DNA of 64,000 nucleotides from Cordylochernes scorpioides (taxonomy: Eukaryota > Arthropoda > Arachnida > Pseudoscorpiones > Chernetidae). This document shows, one piece after another, positions 22,490 through 32,894 of the stretch. The notes under the pieces are model-generated. The model was not told where the DNA came from, ran no database searches, and saw only the letters and a list, made by a program, of their open reading frames with translations. Both the position numbers and the translations under genes were made by a program. The stretch lies in contig CP092870.1 of the NCBI GenBank assembly GCA_030710605.1, forward strand, positions 15,414,684 through 15,478,683. The letters run 5' to 3'. The first letter of the stretch is position 1. Each line of letters starts with the position of its first letter.

Positions 22490-22800
22490 AATAACGTAGT
22501 ACGACATTTGAAAATCATCCCGCATGTGTGTTTCTTTTGAACGTATAATCGAAATTTATTTTAAGGAGAAATAACGATTATTTCTAACCTTAGGGATGAA
22601 GTATGAAAGAATGAATTGTGAAGAGTAAATAAACGGAAAAATAAAGTGTCCAGTCTTCACAATTTATCCTTTCATACTTCATCCCTAAGGTTAGAAATAA
22701 TTGCTATTTATCCTTAAAATAAATTTCGATTTTTCGTTCAAAAGAAACACATGCGGGATAATTTTCAAATGTCGTTATACAATCTTAAGCCGCATTATAT
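22490..22800. mobile_element. Family C foldback
   Basis: Inverted arms of about 135 bp (left GACATTTGAAAATCATCCCG, right its inverse CGGGATAATTTTCAAATGTC) joined at AAATAAAGTGTCCAGTCTTC. The tRNA-like centre seen at 33556 is deleted here. Confidence 0.85.
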
Positions 22801-22875
22801 TGTATTATAAATAATAATAAAAAAAATCGTATTAAAATAGAAAATTATTATCGTTTGACATTATAAAGATCTATT

Positions 22876-23012
22876 TATATTATGATACATTAGCACGCCA
22901 TCTGTTATGAAAATTCCAAACTATACACGCGTATGATTCTTTAAAAAAAAAAGTATAAATTGTTTAATTTTTCAAAGAATCATACGTGCCTATAATAGTT
23001 TTGAAATTTCAT
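22876..23012. mobile_element. Short family B foldback
   Basis: TATGATACATTAGCACGCC, CATCTGTTATGAAAATT and ACACGCGTATGATTCTTTA, followed by the inverse AAGAATCATACGTGCCTATA. No internal body. Confidence 0.7.
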
Positions 23013-23904
23013 ATAATCTCAATTTGCAAATATAATGAATTATATTTAAAATCTCCTTCAACATTTTTTCTTTTTTTCTTTTCTGAGCGAGGATTCAATT
23101 TCTTCCCCTTCTTCTTATTTCTTTTTAGATTCATTTCTAACAGAAATCTGTATAAGACGGAATGTCTTAATAAAGGCTTATGTGTGAAATATAATGAATT
23201 TAAGATAAAGCCTAAATATAAAATTGATTATTGTATATAATTCGATACGTTAATTTATCAATATATTTTCGGTACATATTGTAGCGTAGAAAATCAAGTC
23301 TTTTTATATCTGGGGATGTGAAAGTATTTATTGATGACGTCAGCACGACTAGTCGACAATTATCAACCAAACTATCTACAGCTAGAGAATCTTGAGCAAG
23401 CAAGCTAGGCAACTAAATAATGATTTAGAAAATGTAAAATTTTAAATCTGTTTCAAAATATTTTCATTGAATAATTAAAATAAATAATAAATTATTTATT
23501 CGCCACAATATTATATCAATTCATAGATATATCTGTTTTAAATATATAGCATTAAACATAAAGTTATACTCGTGTTTATAAGAAGAAAATATAAATCTAG
23601 ATGCGATATCTAAGAAATTCGTTGAGTGTTTCAAAGGGCATTGGCCCTTTATTTCAATATAAATGTTTCTCGTCTGCAGCGCATGCGCGTACGATGCAGG
23701 ATCAATGGAAAGGGCGGGAAGTTGCTACCGTCTGCCAGGGAAATAATTGATGTCCAGCGCCCCCTTCCTTCCAGAATCAGCTGTTTTCTCGCTCCTCCTG
23801 TTGCCGTTCCCTGGTGAATTCCACTTTGGCTGTGTCTCCACTATTTCTTTAAAACAATTTAAACAATTTTATTAATTCTTCTAATGTACTTAACTTTAAA
23901 AATA
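23013..23904. other. No recognisable gene
   Basis: Mostly AT-rich. A GC-richer patch at 23630-23830 has a 63-codon frame without recognisable homology; it could be a decayed LTR or promoter. No firm call. Confidence 0.35.
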
Positions 23905-24228
23905 AAAAAAGGCATATCCTGACCAGGAGCACATGTGCTTTACAGAAGGCAGAGCGCCATCTAGTGGAACAGAAATCAACTAAACATTGATTTAACCTGT
24001 TCCCTGATATTTGGCCAACCCAATTTCTTGATAAATCAAGAAAAACCATCCACGAACGCGTTTCGCGCTTTTGGCTCTTTTTTTTTTTTTTCTTGATTTA
24101 TCAAGAAATTGGGTTGGCCAAATATCAGGGAACAGGCTAAATCAATGTTTAGTTGATTTCTGTTCCACTAGATGGTGCTCTGCCTTCTGTAAAGCACATG
24201 TGCTCCTGGTCAGAATATGCCATTTTTA
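23905..24228. mobile_element. Foldback of two hammerhead-element arms
   Basis: Arms GGCATATCCTGACCAGGAGC and the inverse TGCTCCTGGTCAGAATATGC enclose CACGAACGCGTTTCGCGCTT, which is half of a hammerhead (GAAACGCGTT side only); the CTGACGA half was lost at the junction (24078). Confidence 0.8.
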
Positions 24229-24329
24229 TTTTTAATATCAACACCTGAACTTTTTATTTATTTATTTTTTCTATCATATTTTCATACTTTGTGAAAATAG
24301 TACAAAAGTGAACTGAAAAAAAAAAAAAA

Positions 24330-24370
24330 CATGCTGACGAGGGCCATTAGCCCGAAACCATGGTCTCTAG
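24330..24370 (+). ncRNA. Hammerhead-type motif with 8-nt palindrome
   Basis: CTGACGA (24334-24340), stem II GGGC/GCCC with loop CATTA, GAAA (24354-24357), the palindrome ACCATGGT (24357-24364) and C as the cleavage-site base. All core bases are intact. Stem I is not convincing: the upstream flank is an A-run plus CATG and pairs poorly with TCTA. The motif stands at the left edge of a repeat shared with 25440-25810. Confidence 0.6.
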
Positions 24371-24530
24371 GTGGACGCTTTTCAGTTTGCCAAAGCTGGT
24401 GTTGTGGCTTTGTCACCGACCCGAGGCCGCTAGTTGCGGTGACGGTCAATAGATGGCGTCTAGTTCTGACGTCTATTTTGACGGGAGAGGCGACCTTTGT
24501 CTCTTTAAATATTTGTATATATTAAAATCA
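24371..24530 (+). mobile_element. Repeat family A2
   Basis: Contains TTTGCCAAAGCTGGTGTTGT, GGCTTTGTCACCGACCCGAG and GACGGTCAATAGATGGCG, also found at 25440-25560 (inverse), 25700-25800 and 41205-41295. The 64-codon frame is a shadow. Confidence 0.65.
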
Positions 24531-24534
24531 AAAA

Positions 24535-24830
24535 AGGAATTTCCTGACCAGGAGCACATGTGCTTTTTAGATGGCAGAGCGCCATCTAGTGGAACAGAAA
24601 TAAACTAAACGTTGATTTAGCCTGTTCCCTGATATTTGGCCAACCCATTTTCTTGATAAATCGAAAAAAGCCAACCACGAACGCGTTTCGGGATGTTGGC
24701 CCTCGTCATCCCGGCTGTACCACTGAGACCAACGATTTTCGGTCCTAGAGGGTTCTTGAGAAATCAGGAAATGGGTATTTAAGGCCAAACTTGCGTAAAT
24801 AAGCTAAAATTGGTGAAAAATAATTTTAAA
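24535..24830 (-). mobile_element. Hammerhead-bearing element, core mutated
   Basis: Same element as 48208-48500. Its ribozyme position (24675-24714) reads ATGACGA (first C of the core changed to A), stem II GGG/CCC, GAAA, ACGCGT, T, CGTGG. The post-ribozyme block GGGTATTTAAGGCCAAACTT is retained. Confidence 0.8.
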
Positions 24831-25439
24831 AATACCAACCCGGCTTCCAGCAAGAAATAACCAATTAATATAAACCAAATCTCTCTCTACATAGGGAAAG
24901 CCCAATTTACAAAAGTCACATCGCTATTCACCTGAACAAATTACCAAAATAAACTATCGCATATATATAAAGGGAATTTGTGGTTATTTTATATATATTA
25001 TATATTCTAATTTTACATATATATTCTAATCAGATTTGCATATATATATGCAAATTAGATTAGAATCGTGAGATGTGATTGGCTAGAGGATATTTCGCCT
25101 GGAGATATGCTATAAATTGGCATTTCGAGAAATTCAGAGTTTACTTTAGTGATTCGATACATTAGCTTCTAGGAATGCATATGGAGATTAAACTTAATTG
25201 TGTTAAATGCGGAGATTATCTTTAGACTTGTATAGCTTGATTTCTAGGATATATCGATGGCACATGGAACCACTAGAGATTTAATATTTTGAAGTCTTTT
25301 AGTGATCACAAGTCAAAAGTAGAAGGAAAATAAAAGTGAATATCTATTCTAATTCAAAGTGATGCACGTCTTGGCTCTTAAGGATTAAACAAAATGAACA
25401 AAGAGAAGAAATATGTACAATTATCTCTATATATAAAAG
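24831..25439. other. No gene seen
   Basis: Contains the AT palindrome GCATATATATATGC near 25049. Unique-looking sequence follows. Confidence 0.4.
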
Positions 25440-25810
25440 CGAAGGTTGCCTCTCCTGTTAAAATCAACGTCAAAAATAGACGCCATCTATTGACCATCGC
25501 CGTAAAGTAGCGGTCTTGGGTTTGGTGACAAAGCCACAGCAGCTTTGGCAAACTGAGAAGTGTCTATTTGGGGACCATGGTTTCGGACTAATGGCCCTCT
25601 TCAGTACAGGGCGGACTTTTTTCTGTGAGATCCACAAGGATTCAAATGGAATCTTCACAATCTATCAAAGTTTTGTTTAGCTGGTAGATAGACTAGAGCA
25701 AATCTACGGCTGGTGTTGTGGCTTTGTCATCGATCCGAGTCCGCTAGTTTGCGGAAAAGTCAATAGATGGCGCTTAGTTTTAGTGTATATTTTAAAGGGA
25801 GAAGTGACTT
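25440..25810 (-). mobile_element. Repeat family A2, two opposed pieces
   Basis: Left part (25440-25610) is an inverse A2 copy with a hammerhead-type motif at its end. The right part (25700-25810) is a plus-strand copy (GGTGTTGTGGCTTTGTCATC, GTCAATAGATGGCGC). Confidence 0.65.
25573..25604 (-). ncRNA. Hammerhead-type motif, core intact
   Basis: On the minus strand: CTGAAGA, stem II GGGC/GTCC (one wobble) with loop CATTA, GAAA, the palindrome ACCATGGT, then C. All core positions fit CUGANGA and GAAA. As at 24330, no good stem I is visible, so self-cleavage is doubtful. Confidence 0.55.
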
Positions 25811-25852
25811 TTATTTTTATAGATCAATTTCCTCCAGGAACATATTGTATTA

Positions 25853-26027
25853 CAGTAGAACCTCCCTGTAAAGGACACCTGATTGCAGAGCCAAAGTGTC
25901 TTTTAGAGATAGGTGTCCTTTTACCGGAGAGTTACTAAATAGTAAAAATGGTAATTTTAAAAATGAAAACTGTCCTTTGTGGAGAGGTGTCCGCTAACGA
26001 GGTGTCTGCTGAAGGGAGGTTCTACTG
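25853..26027. mobile_element. Pogo-type MITE, complete
   Basis: CAGTAGAACCTCCCTGTAAA on the left and GGGAGGTTCTACTG on the right, inverse orientation of the body relative to 21777. Confidence 0.85.
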
Positions 26028-26123
26028 TGTTTGTAAATTTTAACTTCTTTCTGTTCTTTCCTTCAGATATTCTTAGAAAATATTTTATAAAACAAAATAT
26101 TTTAATAAAGATCATTTATATAT

Positions 26124-26405
26124 TGTCGCGGAGATAAATAAAGCAAGGGCAAATATGGGAATAATTAATTTATTATAAAGGTGGGTATTTACCTTTTAGT
26201 TCTCCAATAAAATTATTTACAAGAGGTATTTATAGGGAGAACAACTTATGCCAAGGTAAAGATAATAATAATGAGAGTCGTTAGCCACCGAGACGTCCCG
26301 TTCTCCTTATTTGCAGGTAAGATTCCGAGAACCTCTCACACTTGTGGTCCCCCCGGAGTTCAGGAATGATTGACAGGTGTCCCATCTGGATGTAGATTCT
26401 TGACA
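26124..26405 (+). mobile_element. Solo LTR between ATAT duplications
   Basis: Starts TGTCGCGGAG, ends GATTCTTGACA, 282 bp, with ATAT directly on both sides (26120-26123 and 26406-26409). Shares the TGTCGCG start with 44923-45427. Confidence 0.65.
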
Positions 26406-26440
26406 ATATTATTAAATTATATATAAAGATACTTATTTGT

Positions 26441-26660
26441 TACGATGCACTAGTGCGCCATCTGCTATCAAAATATGAAACTATTTTAGACGCGTATGAT
26501 TATTTTTAAAATAAAACAATTAAACTGGCGAAACCGCTGGAAGGGTTCACCACTGATGAGCCAGGCCCTCCCATTAATTTTTCCATTGCAGTAAGGGCAG
26601 TAGAAATTGTTTTATTTTAAAAAGAATCTTACGCATCTAAAATAGTTTCGTATTTTGATA
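26441..26660. mobile_element. Family B element, complete foldback
   Basis: Outer arms GACGCGTATGATTATTTTTA and the inverse TAAAAAGAATCTTACGCATC. The centre (26525-26572) has GGCGAAACCGCTGGAAGGG and CACTGATGAGCCAGGCCC. CTGGC pairs with GCCAG and GGAAGGG nearly pairs with CCCTCCC, in crossing order. Confidence 0.7.
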
Positions 26661-27019
26661 CTTATTTGTATACATCCACCAATATATTTCTCCTTTTACA
26701 ACTTTTTAAAATCTCTCAATTTATCATGACAAAATTTAAACTAACAAAATTCTATATCTTTATTTTTATATAATCAAATATATATTTTTTCTCTACTTTT
26801 ATTTTAATCTCTTCTCCTCCAATCTCCCAAGAGAAATCTTATGAAAAAACAAAATATCTTAATAAAGGTTTTGTGTGCGCATAATTAAATTTTAATTATA
26901 CTGTAGAAAACAATTTATTATTTTAATTTGAAAAAAGTTTTTTGATAAATATATATATTTTACTACTCTGTAAACATCCTTCATTGTATCTGGTATTATT
27001 TAAGGTTTATTTTTAATAT
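26661..27019. other. No gene seen
   Basis: AT-rich; ends in TTTAATAAAGGTTTT-like LINE or SINE debris near 26855. Confidence 0.35.
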
Positions 27020-27225
27020 AATCAAAAAGCAATCGAGGACCAAGTTTCTTTTGATACTTTCATTTCTCTAGCTTTCGGTCCAACATGGCCTTTAACAGGA
27101 GAACTAGAAGTTCCAGCTAACTATACACAGCGTGTTTAGGCATACTTCTCCTGTTGAAGGGCATCTTAGCCCGAAAGTTAGAAAAATAAAAATAGTTAAA
27201 TAAATATGTCCTTGAATTGCTTGTT
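27020..27225. mobile_element. Foldback with two opposed hammerhead-like arms
   Basis: Left arm on the minus strand reads TTCTC, CTGTTAA, AGGCC...GGACC, GAAA, AGCT, A, GAGAA. The right arm on the plus strand reads TTCTC, CTGTTGA, AGGGC/GCCC, GAAA, GTTAG. Both have the hammerhead layout, but the invariant A after CUG is U. Confidence 0.55.
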
Positions 27226-27792
27226 GATTTTTTTTTAATTTTTTTTTTTAATTATCTTTAGAGAGAGTACACGTGATACAGGCCATGATAATCATGGTGG
27301 ATAGAAGTAGGCGACAGCTTTTACTGTAAGTGTATCACATGTCTACACATGTGAAAAGCAGTTTGATTTTTGCACTTACAAAAATTGGAGCATTTTTTAA
27401 AAAATAGATAAAAGTGCCTAATGCAGAATTCGAACCCGGATCGTAGCGGTCGAAAACCAACAGTTTAAACCAGGAAGAGTCTGAAGACTCAAAAATTACA
27501 ATTTACAAATTTTCAAAGTTTTTAAAGAGCCCCAACATTTTTTCTTGCCAACAATAAATAGTACTCGCATAAGTTATTGCGCATGGAACTATATAAAGAG
27601 CTTCACATCCAAAGAGCTGTATGTGGCTCGCGAGTAGGGCTTCCAATCCCGGTACATATTTTCAATCCCGGGATTCGGGATTGTTTTTTTCTCAATCCCG
27701 GGATCCCGGGGTATCCCGGGATTGAAAAACATTTTCGTCTTTCTACGCCAAGAGGTATATCGTTTCGTTCGTTATATTTTTAATTTTTTCTT

Positions 27793-28841
27793 TTATATAG
27801 TGCCAATGACGTGGCCACACGTCACAACCACACGAGCTTTTTTCGTCACTTCATTTATATTTTTCTTTGAAAATACTAGGGATTGTGGATAAATTGCTTC
27901 AGGGAATGAGGGATGTGCTACCTTTAGGCTAACGTTAAATGGAGAAGTGTCCTCATTGTCATCCTCGGAAAGGTCAGATTCTGCTTCATTTACTGTTGCG
28001 AAAACGAATTCAGGAACAACCCTCTCTTTTTTCTTATCATAAAGTACATCCATCACAGCCAGATGGAGACCATGCGCGTAGCAGAGCTGTTGCAGTGGAC
28101 CAATAATGTGACCCAATTTTACCATCATTGCGCACCCATCAGTTGTTACACACACAATATCAGTTTCGAAGTCGATTCCAAACTCCAAGAGCTTAGCACC
28201 AATGACATATTTGCATTGTTCAGAGGAAAATACTCCAGATATTCGAGTCACAAGCCAAGATTCCACACCTTGGTACGGCTATGAATATTAATGTTCAGTT
28301 AACGCTTGCTTCTGATTGACGTCCATTCATCCAGCGTAAGGCTATAAAGTTGCCCCTTTTCTTTTTCCATCTGAAGCTCTCGAACGACCTTCTCACGAAA
28401 TGTGTCCGCATAACGACACACTTTAATCTTAATGGTCTCTGCGGAGAGAGGAATTTCATGTCCAAGAGCATTGAGGCACTTGTGTAGATCCTTAGATGTG
28501 ACAAAAACGGAGAATGGCAATCCGTCGAGAGCTATCATTCTAGCTAGCACAGCATCAGTCGATCGATCGATTGAAACAGACGAAAAATGATCGAGAATTG
28601 ATATTTTGGGGGTCTTGTTTGCAGGGGTCTGTGTATCAACTTCGTCTTTAACTTTTCTCTCCGAAGTTTCGATTCCGTGGACCGCCTTCTGGTGTACATA
28701 CAGCCCTTTTGTAGACCCACCGACGCATTTCAAAATCCTTTTGCACGCTATACACTGTGCATTTTGGCCAGATCCGTCTCGTAGGTAATAGCACCAGATT
28801 CCTTCTGATTTAAAAGGAATAAACTTCGCCATCACAATCAA
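27793..28841 (-). pseudogene. BED-finger hAT transposase, broken
   Basis: First piece (28841 to 28299, 180 residues): a BED-type zinc finger (WCYYLRDGSG, QCIACKRILKC, then H-X4-H around YVHQKAVHG) and the hAT start ending SLTLDEWTS. It stops at a TAA where relatives have a tyrosine in the sequence RYLNINIH. A frameshift near 28262 moves to the second piece (28266 to 27793), which has the hAT core phrase CVTTDGCAMMVKLG and CYAHGLHLAV. The C-terminal half with the last acidic residue and the hAT dimerisation region is missing. One stop, one frameshift and a large deletion make it dead. Confidence 0.88.
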
Positions 28842-29498
28842 GAAGTGATAAGCTTACCAAAATGTCCGACGCGTTTTCTATTGAGAAATAACAAGGTCCG
28901 ATAATATTGTTTTAGAGACTTTGTTTTATGTTCGTATAAGTTGAAAACTACTTTAGGTTGATGCTTGATAGTGAGGAAGCATTTAATGAAATGACATTAA
29001 ATAAATTTAATTTAAATTAAATGACAAAAAGGCTAGCGAGGGTTTCACAAAATGAACAGCAGAGCAGCGCGTTCATGATGACCCATGCCTACAGAGTACA
29101 GGATGGAGAGTATAAACATAGATTAAAAAAATATATATAAAACAATTTGGAGCCCAGATAAGAGGTTAGTGGCGGGTCCATGTTACACGCAGGTCCGCCA
29201 CAAAAATAAAGGGATGCCGCTACTATCTAAGAAGCCACTATTTGCATGTGTCAACAAAATAATTTCAAATCTCTCAGAAAAAAAAAAAAAAGACTCGAAA
29301 TGCAGCTGTATAAACAAAACGTCAAAAGTGTGCTATCGCATCATCTGTTTGATTATCAAAATGCTAGATAATAAAAATATATTTTTGCGCTGGTTTTCAT
29401 GCACAAACCAGTAATCCCGGGATTTTTCGAGCGGAATCCCGGGATCATTATTTGACTCCGGGATCCCGGGAAACGGGATCCCGGGATTGGAGGCCCTA
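28842..29498. other. hAT 5' non-coding part
   Basis: Right-hand untranslated part of the hAT element with its terminal ATCCCGGG cluster (29415-29490). The 81-codon plus-strand frame is a shadow. Confidence 0.6.
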
Positions 29499-29553
29499 CT
29501 CGCGAGCCGCAGTTTACCGACCCCTAGTTTAGACCATCCTTCCACGGACCTCC

Positions 29554-29937
29554 CGTTGATTTTTATTAAATTGTGAAGTCAGGATGAACATGTAATATAA
29601 ATAAAGTTTATTTTTGTATTAGATAAATTTCCGTGTCATTCTGAAATTTGTTTATCCTAATATTTGTATGTTACAATACCTATTTGTGAATATATATAGC
29701 ATGTTTAGAAATTTAATTGTCATCTAACGATAAAAATTGTAACAATCAAATTTACTGGCAATGTGTTTCTTTTTAATATAATATCATCAAATAATATCTC
29801 TCTACATACCTTACTGCAATGATATAAGTAAAAGTCAAGGCCTCTTATTCAATAACTTTTATCATTATCATTGCAGTAAGGTCTGTAGATATAATATTTG
29901 AAGATTAACAAGAAACATATTTCCAGTAAATTTAATT
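29554..29937. other. AT-rich with a family B trace
   Basis: 29790-29900 carries CATACCTTACTGCAATGATA and CATTGCAGTAAGGTCTGTAG, an inverted pair typical of the family B interior. No gene. Confidence 0.4.
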
Positions 29938-30175
29938 ATTGTTGTCGTGTCCAATGAAGAGCCTCAGATGTCTCCATACATCTCTATCACAGCAGTAGCA
30001 ATGTCTTCTATCTTGGGTTTGCAAAGTTGCTGTTCTGGGTCCATGTCAATTTTCTGTTGTTGTCGTGTCCAATGAAGAGCCTCAGATGTCTCCATACATC
30101 TCTATTACAACAGTCGAAATGTTCACTATCTTGGGCGTGTGAAGCTGCTGCATCCATGTCAATTTTCTACAAGGC
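29938..30175 (+). repeat. About 120-bp tandem duplication
   Basis: GTTGTCGTGTCCAATGAAGA, GCCTCAGATGTCTCCATACA and TCCATGTCAATTTTCT each occur twice, 119 bp apart, with scattered differences. Confidence 0.85.
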
Positions 30176-30848
30176 TGCGGCCATTGCTGGGCATAAGAAT
30201 ATGTGGATAGGTGTTAGTTCCACACTAGGATAGTTGTTTAAATTTTAATTGTTACAAATATATTTGTTAAATGTTTATAATGCGCTAAAGTTTGGAGAAT
30301 AAGGAGTGCGAATTGATGAGAAAGTCTCAATATACAATGGATTCAGTGGATGTCTGGAGTGCTGTCAGCTTAATTGACGGTGGACAAGACAGATGGACAA
30401 CCTCCTTCCTTCTCTCTTGGGAACACAGTAACCGCTTGGCAATACCAACGGAATCTGGATGACAATCTTATTCCCAAGAACACCATTACCAGCAACAACT
30501 TCAATTATAAACATTTTTTTTTCTAGAATAATATCTGTATTAATCAATTCATTGCAAGATAAAGGCTATAAATATGTTTATAAAAATTGTTTTCCTCGAA
30601 TGCATACAATATTGCCACGTGGAAAATTAGGGAAGACCAACTTCGGGATGAGACAGCAATTTATTTCAGGCAAGAACAAACTATGAAGGATAAACAAAAG
30701 ATAAGGAATGAGGGAAGTTTACAGAGTAGCAAAATATAGACATAAAAATTGACCACTCTGTTAATAAAAATATTAAAATTAATAAAAACTTTGTTACAAT
30801 ATTTTACATTTTGAGTTCATTTAACTAAATTTTCATACCAACCCTTTA
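30176..30848. other. No gene seen
   Basis: Open frames of 60-75 codons on both strands here have no recognisable homology. Confidence 0.35.
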
Positions 30849-31395
30849 TACATATTTCAATTGTATAATACACGGCTATGATTATAAAACGACGTTTAAC
30901 AAGTTTTACCGTAAATGTTCTGTAAAAAGAAATATTTGCGGTAAAACTTGTTAAACGTCGTTCTATATTTCAATTGTGTTGATATTTTTTCTCTTTTCAT
31001 CTAATTAACTTGCATACTAATTCTTATACATATTTCAATTGTATAATACAATATAATGCGGCTATGATTATAAAACGACGTTTAACAAGTTTAAATGTTC
31101 TGTAAAAAGAAATATTTGCGGTAAAACTTGTTAAACGTCGTTCTATATTTCAATTGTGTTGATATTTTTTCTCTTTTCATCTAATTAACTTGCATACTAA
31201 TTCTTATACATATTTCAATTGTATAATACAATATAATGCGGCTATGATTATAAAACGACGTTTAACAAGTTTAAATGTTCTGTAAAAAGAAATATTTGCG
31301 GTAAAACTTGTTAAACGTCGTTCTATATTTCAATTGTGTTGATATTTTTTCTCTTTTCATCTAATTAACTTGCATACTAATTCTTATACATATTT
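30849..31395. repeat. 180-bp tandem repeat, three units, each with a hairpin
   Basis: Units begin TATTTCAATTGTATAATACA; the second and third are identical over 180 bp (31021 and 31201). Each has an inverted pair ACGACGTTTAACAAGTTT and the inverse AAACTTGTTAAACGTCGTT around TGTTCTGTAAAAAG. Confidence 0.92.
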
Positions 31396-31671
31396 CAAAT
31401 ATCTTTTATTTCAATGTTTAGTTTATCTTTTAAGTGCAAGTGTCCCTAGATAGACATAACGCTCTAAGTCGAAGTAAAATAATAAAAGCTATAAATATGA
31501 ATTTATTTGTGATTTTGCGGAAGAACATTGCTCGATGCATTCATTGTATCGTCAATTTAGATTGGTTTATACAGTCTCAGAAGTATATGTCCATAGTTTG
31601 TGTAAAACACCAATTTACTGTATACAATAACAAGTGCAGGGTATATGAGCAATTTGATACAATAGTGAAGT

Positions 31672-32018
31672 AAAACGACATTTGAAAATTATCCCGCATG
31701 AGTTTATTTTCAACGAAAAATCGAAATGTATTTTAAGGAGAAATAACGATTATTTCTAACCTTAGGGATGAGGTATGAATAGATAAATTGTGAAGAGTAA
31801 ACGGAAGAATAAACGGAAAAATAAAGTTCCAGGGATAGGAATCCTGGACGTGTCCCTGGACACTTTATTTTTCCGTTTATCATTACTCTTCACAATTTAT
31901 CTATTCATACCTCATCCCTAAGGTTAGAAATAATCGTTATTTCTCCTTAAAATACATTTCGATTTTTCGTTGAAAATAAACACATGCGGGATAATTTTCA
32001 AATGTCGTTTTACAATCA
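31672..32018. mobile_element. Family C foldback, nearly complete
   Basis: Arms of about 160 bp (AAAACGACATTTGAAAATTA to the inverse TAATTTTCAAATGTCGTTTT). The centre keeps remnants of the tRNA-like core (CCAGGGATAGGAATCCTGG, GTCCCTGGACAC). Confidence 0.88.
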
Positions 32019-32065
32019 CAAGCCGCACTATATTGTATTTACAATAGTGAAGTGGTCTGAAGATT

Positions 32066-32738
32066 TTTCTTTTGTTAATCCCTAATACACGTGGTTCAGG
32101 TCATGGTAATCATGGTGGGTAGGAGTAGGCGACTGTTTTTACTGTAAGTGCACCACATGTCTACACATGTGAAAAGCAGTTTGACTTTGCACTTACAAAT
32201 GTGCCAGAGCCCCATTTGGTTACTTGCACTCGCTGGTGGGATTGGACTTTGTAAGAAACGGGGGCCATTGGAGCATTTTTTGTAAGAATCACACACACAC
32301 AAAAAAGCCTTTATTAGGGACTTGGCCCATACAGATTCTCCTATTTGGGTAAGGTAATAATCATCTTGTGTTATTTACATAGAAATTGAATTGGCTTTAC
32401 TCTTCGTCTCAAAGTCATTCACTTGTTGACTGGTCCTTACATAATGATGATCTAAAAAAATTATAGTAAGCTATTGCCTTAGATTTGTTTGTTGATATTT
32501 TTGAAATCAATACGTAGGGTGAAGTTTTGGTGCATTTAATTTGTTGATATAGGGCCTTCTCCTCTCTGCATCAAGGGCTGTACAATTAAGCAGGTAATGG
32601 GGGAGTTATTCAGTAATTTCCTTGTCACACAGTATGCATATTAAATTTTTGACCTCAAACGTCAGAGCAATGTGGGAATCAAACCCGGGTCGTAGCGGTC
32701 GAAAACCAAAGGTTTAGATCATCCTTCCACCGACCCCT
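32066..32738 (-). mobile_element. SINE split by a LINE 3' end
   Basis: SINE body and tail at 32073-32285; the head (GAATCAAACCCGGGTCGTAG) resumes at 32668. TGGTCTGAAGATT and TGGTCTGGAGATT flank the whole as target duplication. The target itself is a family B sequence. Confidence 0.85.
32290..32660 (-). mobile_element. LINE 3' end inserted in a SINE
   Basis: Minus-strand end: GAATCTGTATGGGCCAAGTC, CCTAATAAAGGCTTTTTT and a (TG)n tail. It matches 8405-8765 closely in inverse orientation. Confidence 0.65.
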
Positions 32739-32894
32739 GGTCTGGAGATTAAAATGGCGAAACTATTCATGACGACATAGAAATTATTTAGCACGAAACA
32801 CTTCCAATACTGCCTCTCTTAGAAAGATAAAACCCAGCATCTTCATCTTTTTATTCCAATACTTCGACCTGTTAGCAGGTAGCAAAAAAAAAGA

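Larger units (their letters stand above)
27635..29498 (-). mobile_element. hAT transposon, internally deleted
   Basis: Ends TAGGGCTTCCAATCCCGG and the inverse of TAGGGCCTCCAATCCCGG, rich in ATCCCGGGAT repeats. An 8-bp duplication CTCGCGAG flanks both ends (27627-27634 and 29499-29506), as expected for hAT. At 1864 bp it is shorter than most autonomous hATs. Confidence 0.92.
27471..29526. mobile_element. hAT-type MITE split by a hAT element
   Basis: The halves (27471-27634 and 29499-29526) together match the uninterrupted copy at 63123-63300 (AAAAATTACAATTTACAAA, AATAGTACTC, TATAAAGAGCTTCACATCC). The right end is CCGACCCCT; the left end is partly deleted. Confidence 0.8.
27265..29553 (-). mobile_element. 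SINE split by nested insertions
   Basis: SINE tail and body at 27265-27470; the last part of the head (GTTTAGACCATCCTTCCACG) resumes at 29527. Everything between is a hAT-type MITE that in turn contains a hAT element. GTTTAAAC/GTTTAGAC (one mismatch) is the duplicated target. Confidence 0.85.

Noticed and set aside
30849..31395. CRISPR-like array
   Set aside because: Units are 180 bp and contiguous, with no unique spacers; this is a eukaryotic tandem repeat.
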